In this document: positions 8,328-17,201 of the stretch, piece by piece
Numbering within the stretch: position 1 is the first letter of the stretch
How the letters are laid out: each line of letters starts with the position of its first letter
Source of the DNA: an uncultured Eubacteriales bacterium
GTDB lineage: Bacteria > Bacillota > Clostridia > Christensenellales > UBA1242
Direction: 5' to 3'
Assembly: GCA_948607205.1 (NCBI GenBank)
Contig: CAPERS010000002.1
Location: 73,231 to 137,230 of the forward strand
Length of the DNA stretch: 64,000 bases
Notes under the pieces: generated by a model
Databases searched by the model: none
Seen by the model: the letters and a program-made list of their open reading frames with translations, nothing else
What the model was told of the DNA's origin: nothing
Made by a program: the position numbers and the translations under genes

Positions 8328-8612
8328 TTAATCTATAACAGCCAAAATATCGGCCTGTCTTAAAATGATATATTTTTTTTCTTCAAGTTCAATTTCGCTT
8401 CCTGAATATTTTGAATAAAGAACTCTGTCGCCAACTTTAACTTGCATGTTCTCTTTTTTGCCGTCAAGTTCTCCGCCTTTGCCGACAGCAACAACTTTGG
8501 CAAACTGAGATTTTTCTTTGCTTGCGCTTGGCAAAATGATTCCCCCTTTGGTCATTTCATCTGCCTCTTCTGGAAGCAACAAGACTCTGTCAAAAAGTGG
8601 TGTTATTTTCAT
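8328..8612 (-). CDS. groES: Co-chaperonin GroES
   Basis: About 94 aa, the heptameric lid for GroEL. It shows the N-terminal ITPLFDRVLL strand, the mobile-loop region TKGGIILP and the C-terminal YIILRQADILAVID. An upstream in-frame ATG at 8624 overlaps the ribosome binding site, so the start at 8612 (GGAGG at 8618-8622) is preferred. It is the first gene of the operon. Confidence 0.95.
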   Translation of the reverse strand: MKITPLFDRVLLLPEEADEMTKGGIILPSASKEKSQFAKVVAVGKGGELDGKKENMQVKVGDRVLYSKYSGSEIELEEKKYIILRQADILAVID

Positions 8613-8637
8613 AATTTCCTCCATTTATTGTGATTTT

Positions 8638-8666
8638 ATTATACGACTTTTCAATCCAAATGTAAA
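8638..8666 (-). promoter_or_regulatory. groESL promoter
   Basis: Minus-strand TTTACA (8661-8666), 17-bp spacer, perfect TATAAT (8638-8643), giving a leader of about 20 nt. No CIRCE inverted repeat (TTAGCACTC-N9-GAGTGCTAA) lies near it. Confidence 0.75.
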
Positions 8667-8757
8667 GCAAACTGCATCTTCTTTCACTCATAGTTTGGGT
8701 TATTTTGTCATACACATAAATTGTAATACCATAAAAAAAGTGAGGTTTCAATTCTTT

Positions 8758-9516
8758 ATGCCAAAAAAATTGTCTTCAAACAAAAAAATTTTGATTTGCC
8801 TTGCAAGTATCTTTGTTCTGACAACTGCTCTTCTACTTGCGAATCTTATTTCAATGATAACTTTTCCCGTTTCACAGTCTAGCCAAGAGGTTCATGTAAA
8901 CTCTTTTGAACTGCACTTTCTTTCAGTCAACAAATCGCAAAATGAACTTTCTGCCAAAGCACTTGCAAATGACTATCAATCAATTGGCGCAGGCGGATTT
9001 ATTTGGAAAAATGGAGATTATTTTTATGTTGCCTCTTCGGCATATCAAAACAAAAACGATGCACTTCTTGTTCAGACCAATTTGAAAAACAGCCAAATTG
9101 AAAGCGAAATCTTCTCACTCACCTTTAAAGACTTTTCAGTTAATGGAACATTTGACAGTGAAGAGAAAAAGGTTTTGCAAAAGGCACTGACAATTTCTTA
9201 TATATCCTATCAAAATCTTTATGACATTGCAATAAGTCTTGACACTGGCGTGTATAACGAAACATCTGCAAAACTGGCTGTCAACGCTGTTCATTCGGCG
9301 ATAAGCATGACGCTTAGCGATTTTCAAACGCTGTTTTCAAATGAGGAAAATGAAATTTTTAAAAATATTGACACAACTTTAAAAAACATCAAAAAAATTT
9401 CCACTGCTCTTTGCTCGGGAACAAAAATAAGCGAAAAGCAAACATATTCATCTCTTATTAAATATCGCTACCTTGAAATTTTGAATGAATACAGCCTTCT
9501 TATAAGCAAAGAATAA
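8758..9516 (+). CDS. Membrane-anchored protein with SPOR-like domain
   Basis: About 252 aa from the ATG at 8758. A basic N-terminus (MPKKLSSNKK) precedes one transmembrane helix (about residues 11-35). Residues about 60-120 (AGGFIWKNGDYFYVASSAY followed by NKNDALLVQTNLK) resemble a SPOR fold, which binds denuded peptidoglycan glycan strands in division and sporulation proteins. The rest is helical and unassigned. A weak AGG lies about 12 nt before the ATG and a possible promoter (TTGTCA-16-TACCAT) upstream. It is divergent from groESL. The SPOR assignment rests on pattern only. Confidence 0.65.
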   Translation: MPKKLSSNKKILICLASIFVLTTALLLANLISMITFPVSQSSQEVHVNSFELHFLSVNKSQNELSAKALANDYQSIGAGGFIWKNGDYFYVASSAYQNKNDALLVQTNLKNSQIESEIFSLTFKDFSVNGTFDSEEKKVLQKALTISYISYQNLYDIAISLDTGVYNETSAKLAVNAVHSAISMTLSDFQTLFSNEENEIFKNIDTTLKNIKKISTALCSGTKISEKQTYSSLIKYRYLEILNEYSLLISKE

Positions 9517-9530
9517 ACTTTCTAAAAACA

Positions 9531-9561
9531 AAAAAGAACTTGAATTGAAAGTTCTTTTTTT
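9531..9561. terminator. Bidirectional Rho-independent terminator
   Basis: AAGAACTT, 7-nt loop, AAGTTCTT then T7, between the convergent SPOR-like and SSB-like genes. Confidence 0.8.
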
Positions 9562-9575
9562 GATTATTCATTATA

Positions 9576-10238
9576 TTAAATAGCGTTTGAAATTTCATCG
9601 CTTTCTTCAAGTTTATTTTCGATAACATTGACAGTTTTGCAAGATATTTCATAAGCGGTTTTTGTTTCTGTTTCGTTGGCTTTTTTATATTCTCTTGATT
9701 GAATTCTGCCTTCAAACTCAACTTTTGTTCCGACTGGTTTATCGGCAACAAATTTTGCATTTCTTCCCCAAACGATGCAAGGAATATAGTCTGACTTATT
9801 GGAATTTGTTCTGTTGACAGCAATGACCACATCACAAATCTCTCTGCCAAATGGAGTTTGTCTGAAAATAGGCTGTTTGCAGATAAAGCCTGTGAGTTTC
9901 ACAGTGTTAACATTTTCATTGTTAAACGCTTGGATTTCATCCATAGTCATATAATTTTTTGCAAAAAAGTATAAAACAAGTTTGTTCTTGACTGCGTCTT
10001 GCTTGTTATAACTTCTAAACTCACCTTTAAAATTGACACTGTCGCCAACATTTATTTGATTTTTGAGTGTTCTTTCTGAAATTGTCACAGGAATAAAGTC
10101 TGGCGTTTTGCTGAGTCTGTCAACTTCAACCTTAAATTCATAAAACCATTCACCTTCAACTTGGTGTGTTTTTTGTGGTGCTGTTGACACCTTGCCTGCA
10201 ATGTATGCATCGTTGTTTGAAACTTTTGTATTGTTCAT
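9576..10238 (-). CDS. Single-stranded DNA-binding (SSB/PriB-type) protein with two OB-fold domains
   Basis: About 220 aa. Two tandem OB-fold units are visible. Residues about 5-105 (AYIAGKV, FYEFKVEVDRLS, DFIPVTISERT) and about 110-205 (NTVKLTGFICKQPIFRQT, DYIPCIVWGRNAKF, VEFEGRIQSREY) both follow the SSB strand pattern. The second is the more canonical. There is no acidic DDDIPF-like tail; the end is EESDEISNAI. It should bind ssDNA as a single chain carrying two OB folds. The start at 10238 has AAAGGAG overlapping the stop codon of the upstream deacetylase gene, so translation is probably coupled. Confidence 0.8.
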   Translation of the reverse strand: MNNTKVSNNDAYIAGKVSTAPQKTHQVEGEWFYEFKVEVDRLSKTPDFIPVTISERTLKNQINVGDSVNFKGEFRSYNKQDAVKNKLVLYFFAKNYMTMDEIQAFNNENVNTVKLTGFICKQPIFRQTPFGREICDVVIAVNRTNSNKSDYIPCIVWGRNAKFVADKPVGTKVEFEGRIQSREYKKANETETKTAYEISCKTVNVIENKLEESDEISNAI

Positions 10239-10248
10239 AATTTCTCCT

Positions 10249-11013
10249 TTAATTTTGTATTTGCGTGCCATTATTGTTTATTGTGAAGTTATCCTTATAA
10301 ATCAAATCTCCTATCGAAGTCACTTTATAGCCTTTCATTGTCAAACTCTGCAAAATAAGCCTTGTTGCTTCAACAACATGGTCTGCGTTGTTGTGACAAA
10401 GGATGATTGAACCATTTTTTGCCCTGCTAACCACTCTGTTTGTCACTTCGCCAGCCGATAAACCTTTCCAGTCAAGAGAGTCCACATCCCACTGAATTGC
10501 TTTAAGGTTAAGGCTGTCACAAGTGCTTAAAAGAGCGTTGTTATATGAGCCAAATGGCGCTCTGAAAAGTTCAACTTTCTTGTTTGTGATTTTTTCAATC
10601 TTTTCAATTGAAGTTGTCAGTTCACTTTTCATGGTGTCAGACGAAAGTTTTGCCATATCTGGATGAGTGTTTGAATGTGTTCCTATTTCAAGTCCAGCAT
10701 CGTCAATCGCTTTGACTTTTTCAGGAAATTTATCAATCCAAAATCCCACCAAAAAGAAAGTTGCACCTGCGTTAAACTCTTTCAAAACTGAAATGATTTC
10801 TTCGGTCTTGTCAGCGCCCCACGCAGCATCGAATGAAATTGCAACTTGCTTGTTTTCAGTCTGAACGTTATAAATTGGAACCCGCCTTGTCGTGTTTCCA
10901 AAAAACACACCTGCACACGCTCCGCCTTGGAAGGAAATTCCAAGCAAAACTGCAACCACCACCATCGCTATAAAAATTTTGATTGTTCTTGATTTGACCA
11001 CACAAAAATGCAT
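10249..11013 (-). CDS. Polysaccharide deacetylase, PdaB/YlxY-like
   Basis: 254 aa with an N-terminal membrane anchor (about residues 10-35) and a NodB-type deacetylase domain. The motifs are SFDAAWG (the variant first motif seen in PdaB-like proteins instead of TFDDG), HSNTHP (metal ligands), RAPFGSY, WDVDSLDW and ILCHN. The enzyme removes acetyl groups from peptidoglycan or a related polymer outside the membrane. PdaB acts in spore cortex formation in Bacillus, but whether this organism sporulates cannot be judged here. GAGG lies 8 nt before the ATG, with a possible promoter TTGGTT-16-TATTAT upstream. It is followed at 10 bp by the SSB-like gene. Confidence 0.88.
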   Translation of the reverse strand: MHFCVVKSRTIKIFIAMVVVAVLLGISFQGGACAGVFFGNTTRRVPIYNVQTENKQVAISFDAAWGADKTEEIISVLKEFNAGATFFLVGFWIDKFPEKVKAIDDAGLEIGTHSNTHPDMAKLSSDTMKSELTTSIEKIEKITNKKVELFRAPFGSYNNALLSTCDSLNLKAIQWDVDSLDWKGLSAGEVTNRVVSRAKNGSIILCHNNADHVVEATRLILQSLTMKGYKVTSIGDLIYKDNFTINNNGTQIQN

Positions 11014-11301
11014 ATCGCAAACCTCGCTTTTAATAATAAGATAATAAAGGAATTAACCAAAGGAATATCTTCTATAAAAATGTAATAAAATGACAACCTT
11101 TGTCGAAACCTTTTACGAGATAATTATATTTTCTCTTTCGATAATTTATGACAGACTTAACTTTATTATTAAACAAAAAAACAAAGCAAATTTATTGCCT
11201 TGTTTTCTTTAAAATCCTATAAATATTTGGAAATTTTGTAAAGTTTAATTGATATTTAATAGAAATTTTTGGGGAACTTTAGTTGTGATTTTATTGAAAA
11301 T
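11014..11301. other. Intergenic region between topoisomerase A gene and deacetylase
   Basis: 288 bp of AT-rich DNA. It holds the topoisomerase A terminator near 11175-11206 and the putative promoter of the deacetylase near its right-hand end. I see no open reading frame or further structure. Confidence 0.6.
11175..11206 (-). terminator. Rho-independent terminator of topoisomerase A gene
   Basis: On the minus strand AACAAGGCAA, loop, TTGCTTTGTT (with one wobble pair) is followed by T7. Confidence 0.7.
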
Positions 11302-13809
11302 TTAAACCAAATATTGACTTATCGAAATAAATTGTTTTTTGATAATTTCATTTCCAGTTGCAAGTCTGTCAGAAAGTGGAAGTTTCTTTGTTTCAAGTGG
11401 AAGAATTTTTAAGCCAAAGTCGACAGCAAGCACAATGTTTCCATCACCTGAGCATGCGAAAACAACATCTTTTCCGCCGTTTGCAAAATTGATATATTTC
11501 ACGCCTTTGCGATAGCGTTGAGCAAGTGGGAAATCTTTGGCACTTATTCTTTTCACATAACCGTTGTTTGTGAGAAGAACAATTTGGCTGAAATCATTTT
11601 GACCAGCAAAAATAACTTTATCTCCGTCATCCATATTTATTCCACGCACACCGCCAGAAATTCTGCCTTGAACTGGAATATCCGACTTGTCAAAATTGAG
11701 GCTCATTCCATTTTTTGTGAGCATCAAAATGCTTCCGGCTCTTTCAATTTCAGCGCCGATAACCTCGTCACCGTCGCCGAGTTTGCAAACTTGATAATAT
11801 GACTTTGTTGTTATCATATCTTCGATTTTTGAGCGTTTAACAAGTCCATCACGAGTGTAAACAAGCACATTTGTGTTGGCAGTTGGTAAGAAGAATGAAA
11901 CAATCTTTTCGTTTGACGACGCAGTTTTATCAACACTTAAAAGGCTGTTGCCTTTATCGCGCCATTTGCATTCTGGAAGGTTTGCCACAGTGGTTTTAAC
12001 GCAATTGCCTTTGCTTGTTATGATAAGAATAGTATCCTTGCTTGTCACATTCATAATCTTTGTGTGAACATCTGTTATTGTTGAATTTTCACCAAGCACT
12101 TTTTGCGAAGATGCATAGTTTCTTGGGCTAACTTTCTTTATCGTTCCACCAGCAGTGAGAGCAACAACAAAATTCTTCCTTTCGTCATCTGCAACTTCCT
12201 CTTTCATTTCAGCCAATTTGATATCAGCAGTTTTTGCAATTTGGCTTCTGCGAGGATTTGAGTATGCTTTTTTGATTTCGGTTATTTCTTTCTTAACAAT
12301 GTCAAGTTGAGCGCGCTTTGACGCCAAGATTCGCTCATATTCAGCGATTCTTTCTTTGAGAGAGGCAAGTTCCTCCTCAAGTTTGGTCACTTCGAGGTTG
12401 ACAAGCCTTGCAAGACGCATATCAAGAATGGCTTGCGCTTGACGCTCAGAAAGGTCAAATCTTGCACGCAATTTTTGTTTAGCCTCACTTGTTGTTGCTG
12501 ATTTTTTGATGATTTTGATAACTTCATCAATGTTCTTTATTGCAACAAGAAGTCCTTCAACTATATGAGCGCGTTCTCTTGCAGCGTTAAGTTCAAACTT
12601 GGTTCTTCTGACGATAATTTCACGCTGATATGCGGTATAGTAGGAAATAATCTCCATAAGCCCAAGTTGCTTTGGTTTTCCGCCTGCGATTGCAACCATA
12701 TTTATTGCGTATGATACTTGCAAGTTGGTTGCTTTAAAGAGGTATTCTAGAATTTTCTTTGGATTTGCGTCTTTTTTAAGCCTTATCACCGCACGCATAC
12801 CATTTCTGTCTGACTCATCACGGATTTCAGCGATTGCTGAGAGTTTGTCTTTGTTGGTTTCTTTAAGTTCGGCAATTTTTTGAAGCAGGTTTGCCTTGTT
12901 CACTTGATAAGGTATCTCTGTGATAATCAGGCTGACCTTATCGCCAACAGTTTCAGTTCTGACTTTAGAGCGAATGATAATTTTTCCTTTGCCTGTTTCA
13001 TAGGCTTGTCTGAGCCCTTCATCAAAGATAAGTTCACCGCCTGTTGGAAAGTCTGGCGCTTTGATAATTTTCATCATTTCGTCAAGTTTTATATGCGGAT
13101 TATCAATATATGCTACAACACCGTCAATAACTTCGCCGAGGTTGTGTGGTGGAATGTTTGTTGCAACGCCCACTGCAATACCAGACGCGCCGTTTACGAG
13201 AAGGTTTGGAAAGCGACCTGGAAGCATGTCCGGCTCTTTCAAAGTATCATCAAAGTTAAGGCTCCACCTCACAGTGTCTTTTTCAAGGTCGCGAGTGAGT
13301 TCAAGCGCAAGAGGTGCAAGGCGCGCTTCGGTGTAACGCATAGCCGCTGGGCTATCGCCGTCAACCGAACCAAAGTTTCCATGACCGTCAACAAGAGGCG
13401 CTCGGAGTGAAAAATCTTGCGCCATTCTTGTCATCGCATCATAAACTGAACTGTCGCCGTGAGGATGATATTTACCAAGGCAGTCCCCAACAATTCTGGC
13501 TGACTTTCTGTATGGCTTGTCTGGCGTTACGCCAAGTTCAATCATTGAATAAAGTATACGCCTCTGAACAGGTTTAAGACCGTCCTCAACCCTTGGGAGC
13601 GCTCTGTCAAGCACCACGCATTCGGTGTAAGGAATCATTGAGTCATGCAAAACCTCATCAAGAGATCTGAAAATAATTCCCTTGCTTTTGCCGTTGTCGC
13701 CACCATTATCATCATCTTTTGACTTTGGAATTTCAAGTTCTTTGACCTCTTCCGCTTTGCCCAAAAGATTTTCATAACTTATCTGTCCTTCTCTCTCTTC
13801 TTCTTGCAC
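11302..13809 (-). CDS. gyrA: Type IIA DNA topoisomerase subunit A (GyrA, possibly ParC)
   Basis: 835 aa, the DNA-cleaving subunit. The breakage-reunion domain shows RILYSM, the KYHPHGDSSVYDAM region, and the catalytic Tyr in MRYTEARL near residue 170. The C-terminal beta-pinwheel has repeats ending near residue 810. The GyrA box is degenerate: where gyrases have QRRGGKG this protein has QRYRKGV. That leaves gyrase versus topoisomerase IV open; the symbol is a best guess. About 40 charged N-terminal residues precede the conserved core. Start is GTG at 13809 with AGAGGT ahead. The B subunit lies directly upstream. Confidence 0.9.
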   Translation of the reverse strand: MQEEEREGQISYENLLGKAEEVKELEIPKSKDDDNGGDNGKSKGIIFRSLDEVLHDSMIPYTECVVLDRALPRVEDGLKPVQRRILYSMIELGVTPDKPYRKSARIVGDCLGKYHPHGDSSVYDAMTRMAQDFSLRAPLVDGHGNFGSVDGDSPAAMRYTEARLAPLALELTRDLEKDTVRWSLNFDDTLKEPDMLPGRFPNLLVNGASGIAVGVATNIPPHNLGEVIDGVVAYIDNPHIKLDEMMKIIKAPDFPTGGELIFDEGLRQAYETGKGKIIIRSKVRTETVGDKVSLIITEIPYQVNKANLLQKIAELKETNKDKLSAIAEIRDESDRNGMRAVIRLKKDANPKKILEYLFKATNLQVSYAINMVAIAGGKPKQLGLMEIISYYTAYQREIIVRRTKFELNAARERAHIVEGLLVAIKNIDEVIKIIKKSATTSEAKQKLRARFDLSERQAQAILDMRLARLVNLEVTKLEEELASLKERIAEYERILASKRAQLDIVKKEITEIKKAYSNPRRSQIAKTADIKLAEMKEEVADDERKNFVVALTAGGTIKKVSPRNYASSQKVLGENSTITDVHTKIMNVTSKDTILIITSKGNCVKTTVANLPECKWRDKGNSLLSVDKTASSNEKIVSFFLPTANTNVLVYTRDGLVKRSKIEDMITTKSYYQVCKLGDGDEVIGAEIERAGSILMLTKNGMSLNFDKSDIPVQGRISGGVRGINMDDGDKVIFAGQNDFSQIVLLTNNGYVKRISAKDFPLAQRYRKGVKYINFANGGKDVVFACSGDGNIVLAVDFGLKILPLETKKLPLSDRLATGNEIIKKQFISISQYLV

Positions 13810-13872
13810 TTTCTACCTCTCTATTTTCTATAGGTTTTATTTTATATTTTTTTTAATAAACAAATTTTTTAG

Positions 13873-13927
13873 TAACACACATAGTGTGACACGCTGTGTG
13901 AGATTAAGTATTGCACAATGTGTGTTA
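13873..13927 (-). repeat. Nested palindrome cluster directly after topoisomerase B stop codon
   Basis: TAACACACAT (13873-13882) is the exact inverse of ATGTGTGTTA (13918-13927). Between them lie smaller palindromes, CACAC-ATA-GTGTG and ACAC-GCT-GTGT, and ATTG-CA-CAAT at 13910-13919. On the transcribed minus strand the structure begins in the stop codon. There is no T-run beyond the stem, so it does not look like an ordinary terminator; it may be an intercistronic processing or stabilising hairpin. Confidence 0.7.
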
Positions 13928-15880
13928 TTTATTTTCTTTATAATTTTTAAAGAAATCGTCTTCGCGGTCGAAGTTGGCATGCTCGCCAATATATTTCTTT
14001 CGCGCTTCGATATCGTCACCCATAAGCGTGGTCACAATCTTTTCAGCCTCTGCAACATCTTCAATTGAAACTTGGATGAGGTTACGCTTTGCTGGGTCCA
14101 TTGTTGTTTCCCAAAGTTGTTCTGGGTTCATTTCGCCAAGACCTTTATAGCGTTGAAGTGAATAGTTCCTGCCTGCTCTTGCAATCGCCTGTGGAAGTTC
14201 GGCGTCTGAATAGACATATTCAACATAATCTTTCTTATACACTTTATAAAGTGGTGGCATACCGCAGAACACATGCCCGTCAGTTATAAGCGGACGCATA
14301 TATCTGAAAAAGAATGTCAGCAGGATTGCTCTGATATGCGCACCGTCTTGGTCGGCATCGGAAAGAATGATGACCTTGTTGTAGCGCAGGCTTGAAAGGT
14401 CGAAATCTTCGCCTATTCCTGTGTCAAGTGCCGAGATAATTGTTCTGATTTCTTCGTTTGCAAGCACTTGGTCTATTCTCTTCTTTTCTGCATTAAGAGG
14501 TTTTCCTCTAAGTGGCAAGATTGCCTGAAATTTTCGGTCACGGCCTTGCTTTGCGCTACCGCCCGCAGAATCTCCTTCCACAATGAAAAGTTCGCAGATA
14601 TCTCGATTTTTGGAAGTGGCCGCAGAAAGTTTTCCAACAAGGTTAAAATTTTCAGCCGAGTTTTTGGCGCGAGTGAGTTCTTTTGCTTTTTTTGCCGCCT
14701 CTCTCACCTTTGCTGCGCCTTTGGCTTTGTTGACAATGATTTCAGCAACAGTTGTATTTTTTTTGTTTTCAAAAAATTTAGTCAGTTCTGTCGTCGTCAA
14801 GCTTTCAACAAGCGTTTTGGCTTCTGGGTTTCCAAGCTTAGTTTTTGTCTGGCCTTCAAACTGGACATTTGTCATTTTGACATTGATTACAACATTGATT
14901 CCTTCACGGAAATCCTCGCCCAAAAGGTTTGCCTCTTTTTCTTTGAGGATATTGTTTGCACGAGCAAAGTTATTCATAACTTTTGTGAACGCACTTTTGA
15001 AGCCCATTTCATGAGTTCCGCCCTCAATGGTTGGAATGTTATTGACGAATGAAAAAGAGTTTTCAGTGTAAGTGTCAGTGTAAATGAAAGCAACTTCGAG
15101 GTCAAAGTTTTTGTCTTCCGCGTGGAAATAGATAGGATTTGAATACATCTTACTTTTGCCTTCAACGAGATAAGAAACAAAATCAGAAATTCCACCTTCA
15201 TAGTGATATTCCTCTCTTTTTTCTGTCCCCTCTTCTTCAATAATAATTTTCAGACCTTTGTTTAGAAATGCAAGTTCGCGAGCACGAACAGCGATTGTTT
15301 CAAAGTTAAGTCTATTTTCCCCAAACATATCAGAGTCTGGAAGAAAGGTAACCCTTGTTCCTGTCTTCTTTGTCGAGCCAATTTTTTTAAGTGGAGCAAC
15401 AGGGATACCGCTATGCATCTTACCATTATCATCTCTATACGAATGGAATTTTATATAATACTCGCTTCCGCCCTTAAAAACAGATACTTCGCACCACTTT
15501 GAAAGAGCATTTGTGACAGATGCACCCACGCCGTGAAGACCGCCAGAGAATTTATAGTTTTCGTTATCAAACTTTCCGCCTGCGTGAAGAGTTGTGTAAA
15601 CAACTTCAACACCCGACTTGTGAAGTGTTGGATGTTCGTCAACAGGGATTCCACGACCGTTATCTTCAACAGTTGCACTGCCGTCAGCATGAAGAGTTAT
15701 CGAAATCGTGTCACCATGACCATTTGAGATTTCGTCAATTGAGTTATCAACAATTTCCCAAAGGATGTGATGAAGACCTTTAACGCCAGTTGTTCCGATA
15801 TACATTCCCGGTCTGAGCCTGACTGCGTCAAGTCCTTCAAGAACAACAATATCTTTTGAGTCATAATTTTTTCCTGCCAT
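13925..15880 (-). CDS. gyrB: Type IIA DNA topoisomerase subunit B (GyrB, possibly ParE)
   Basis: About 651 aa, the ATPase subunit. The GHKL ATP site is visible (EIVDNSIDE, VEDNGRGIPV, GGLHGVGASV), then the transducer Lys in QTKTKLGN. The Toprim domain has EGDSAGG and DADQDGAHI, and the tail shows RYKGLGEMN. Phrases such as LHHILWEIVDNSIDE occur in clostridial ParE-like as well as GyrB proteins, so the gyrase or topoisomerase IV identity is uncertain. Start at 15880 with GGAGAGG just upstream. Promoter at 15913-15941. It forms an operon with the A subunit, which begins about 115 bp downstream. Confidence 0.92.
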   Translation of the reverse strand: MAGKNYDSKDIVVLEGLDAVRLRPGMYIGTTGVKGLHHILWEIVDNSIDEISNGHGDTISITLHADGSATVEDNGRGIPVDEHPTLHKSGVEVVYTTLHAGGKFDNENYKFSGGLHGVGASVTNALSKWCEVSVFKGGSEYYIKFHSYRDDNGKMHSGIPVAPLKKIGSTKKTGTRVTFLPDSDMFGENRLNFETIAVRARELAFLNKGLKIIIEEEGTEKREEYHYEGGISDFVSYLVEGKSKMYSNPIYFHAEDKNFDLEVAFIYTDTYTENSFSFVNNIPTIEGGTHEMGFKSAFTKVMNNFARANNILKEKEANLLGEDFREGINVVINVKMTNVQFEGQTKTKLGNPEAKTLVESLTTTELTKFFENKKNTTVAEIIVNKAKGAAKVREAAKKAKELTRAKNSAENFNLVGKLSAATSKNRDICELFIVEGDSAGGSAKQGRDRKFQAILPLRGKPLNAEKKRIDQVLANEEIRTIISALDTGIGEDFDLSSLRYNKVIILSDADQDGAHIRAILLTFFFRYMRPLITDGHVFCGMPPLYKVYKKDYVEYVYSDAELPQAIARAGRNYSLQRYKGLGEMNPEQLWETTMDPAKRNLIQVSIEDVAEAEKIVTTLMGDDIEARKKYIGEHANFDREDDFFKNYKENK

Positions 15881-15912
15881 TTTCCTCTCCAAATTTGATA
15901 TTAATTATTTAT

Positions 15913-15941
15913 ATTATATCAAACTTTAATCACATTTCCAA
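15913..15941 (-). promoter_or_regulatory. Promoter of topoisomerase B-A operon
   Basis: Minus-strand TTGGAA (15936-15941), 17-bp spacer, TATAAT (15913-15918). Confidence 0.7.
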
Positions 15942-16097
15942 AAGATTTTAAGGCTTAATTAGAGTAAAATTTTTAATTAAATATTTGCATATTTATTATA
16001 ATTAACGTATATTTATTCATCAATTAAATTTTAGTTTTTAGATATATTTTTTTAAATTTAAGTATATAATTATATATCATTTTTAAGGAGAGAGTTT

Positions 16098-17144
16098 ATG
16101 AAAAAAATTGTTCTGACTGGCGGAGGAACGGCTGGGCATATATACCCTGCACTTGCAGTGAGAGAAAAACTTGACAAGGAAGTGGAAGTTCATTTCATTG
16201 GCGGACATGGAATGGAAAAGGAAATCATAAAAAATGAGAAAGACATAATCTTTCATGAAATAGACACTGTCAAACTTGCAAGAAAGTTGACGCCAAAAAA
16301 TCTTCTTATTCCATTCAAACTTTTCAAAGCAATCAAAGATGCAAAAAAAATTTTGGAGAAAATTAAGCCTGATGTGATTTTTTCAAAAGGTGGATTTGTT
16401 TCCGTTCCGACTGTGCTTGCTGGCGCAAAACTTGGCATTCCGATTGTCAGTCATGAATCTGATTTGTCAATGGGGCTTGCAAACAAAATAATTTTGCGAA
16501 AATGTGATGTGATGTGCACAACTTTTCCTGACACAATGGAGAACAATTCAAAGTGCGTTCACACAGGCCAACCTATTCGCAAAAAAGTTTTTGAAGGAAA
16601 CAAAAACAAAGTTTATGACAATGATAATTTTGACAAAAAACTGCCCTGCCTACTCGTTGTTGGAGGCTCTCTTGGCGCAAAGTTTATCAACGAAAAAGTT
16701 TGGGCATCTCTTGACAAGTTGACTAAAAACTTCAACGTCATTCACATAACTGGCAGTCAAGCAAAAGTTATTCACAAGCACAAAAACTATAAGCAAGTGG
16801 AATATGCTCAAAATATTGGTGACTTTTTTGCGTGCTCTGATATCGTGCTTTCTCGTGCTGGCTCAGGTGCAATAAATGAATTTTTAGCGCTTAAAATTCC
16901 AATGCTTTTGATACCTCTTTCAAAAAATTGTTCACGTGGTGACCAAATTGAAAACGCTAAACTTTTTGTAAGTTATGGTTTTGCAGACATGCTTGAAGAA
17001 GAGATTTTCAGTGAAGAAAGTTTTTTATTAAAACTTAATAATTTATACGAAAATCGTGAAAATTACAAAAAAACAATGAAAAAATTATCAAATTTTGACG
17101 CTTCACTTAAAATAATTGAAATTTTAAAAGATGTTGCAAAATAA
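16098..17144 (+). CDS. murG: MurG, lipid II-forming GlcNAc transferase
   Basis: 348 aa, normal MurG length. It transfers GlcNAc from UDP-GlcNAc to lipid I at the cytoplasmic face of the membrane, the last intracellular step of peptidoglycan synthesis. Motifs are the N-terminal TGGGTAGHIYPALA loop, HESDLSMGLANK, the second Rossmann GGSLGA, and SRAGSGAINEFLAL with SRGDQIENA that bind the nucleotide sugar. AAGGAG precedes the ATG. The gene is alone, not in a dcw cluster, and ends at a bidirectional terminator. Confidence 0.95.
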   Translation: MKKIVLTGGGTAGHIYPALAVREKLDKEVEVHFIGGHGMEKEIIKNEKDIIFHEIDTVKLARKLTPKNLLIPFKLFKAIKDAKKILEKIKPDVIFSKGGFVSVPTVLAGAKLGIPIVSHESDLSMGLANKIILRKCDVMCTTFPDTMENNSKCVHTGQPIRKKVFEGNKNKVYDNDNFDKKLPCLLVVGGSLGAKFINEKVWASLDKLTKNFNVIHITGSQAKVIHKHKNYKQVEYAQNIGDFFACSDIVLSRAGSGAINEFLALKIPMLLIPLSKNCSRGDQIENAKLFVSYGFADMLEEEIFSEESFLLKLNNLYENRENYKKTMKKLSNFDASLKIIEILKDVAK

Positions 17145-17173
17145 AAATTTTTATATATGATTTTGAAAAAAAA

Positions 17174-17201
17174 CAAAAAAGTGACTGAGTCACTTTTTTT
17201 A
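17174..17201. terminator. Bidirectional Rho-independent terminator
   Basis: A-run, AGTGACT, G, AGTCACT, T-run, between convergent murG and the subtilase gene. Confidence 0.85.

Noticed and set aside
8638..8700. CIRCE operator before groES
   Set aside because: No match to TTAGCACTC-N9-GAGTGCTAA on either strand.
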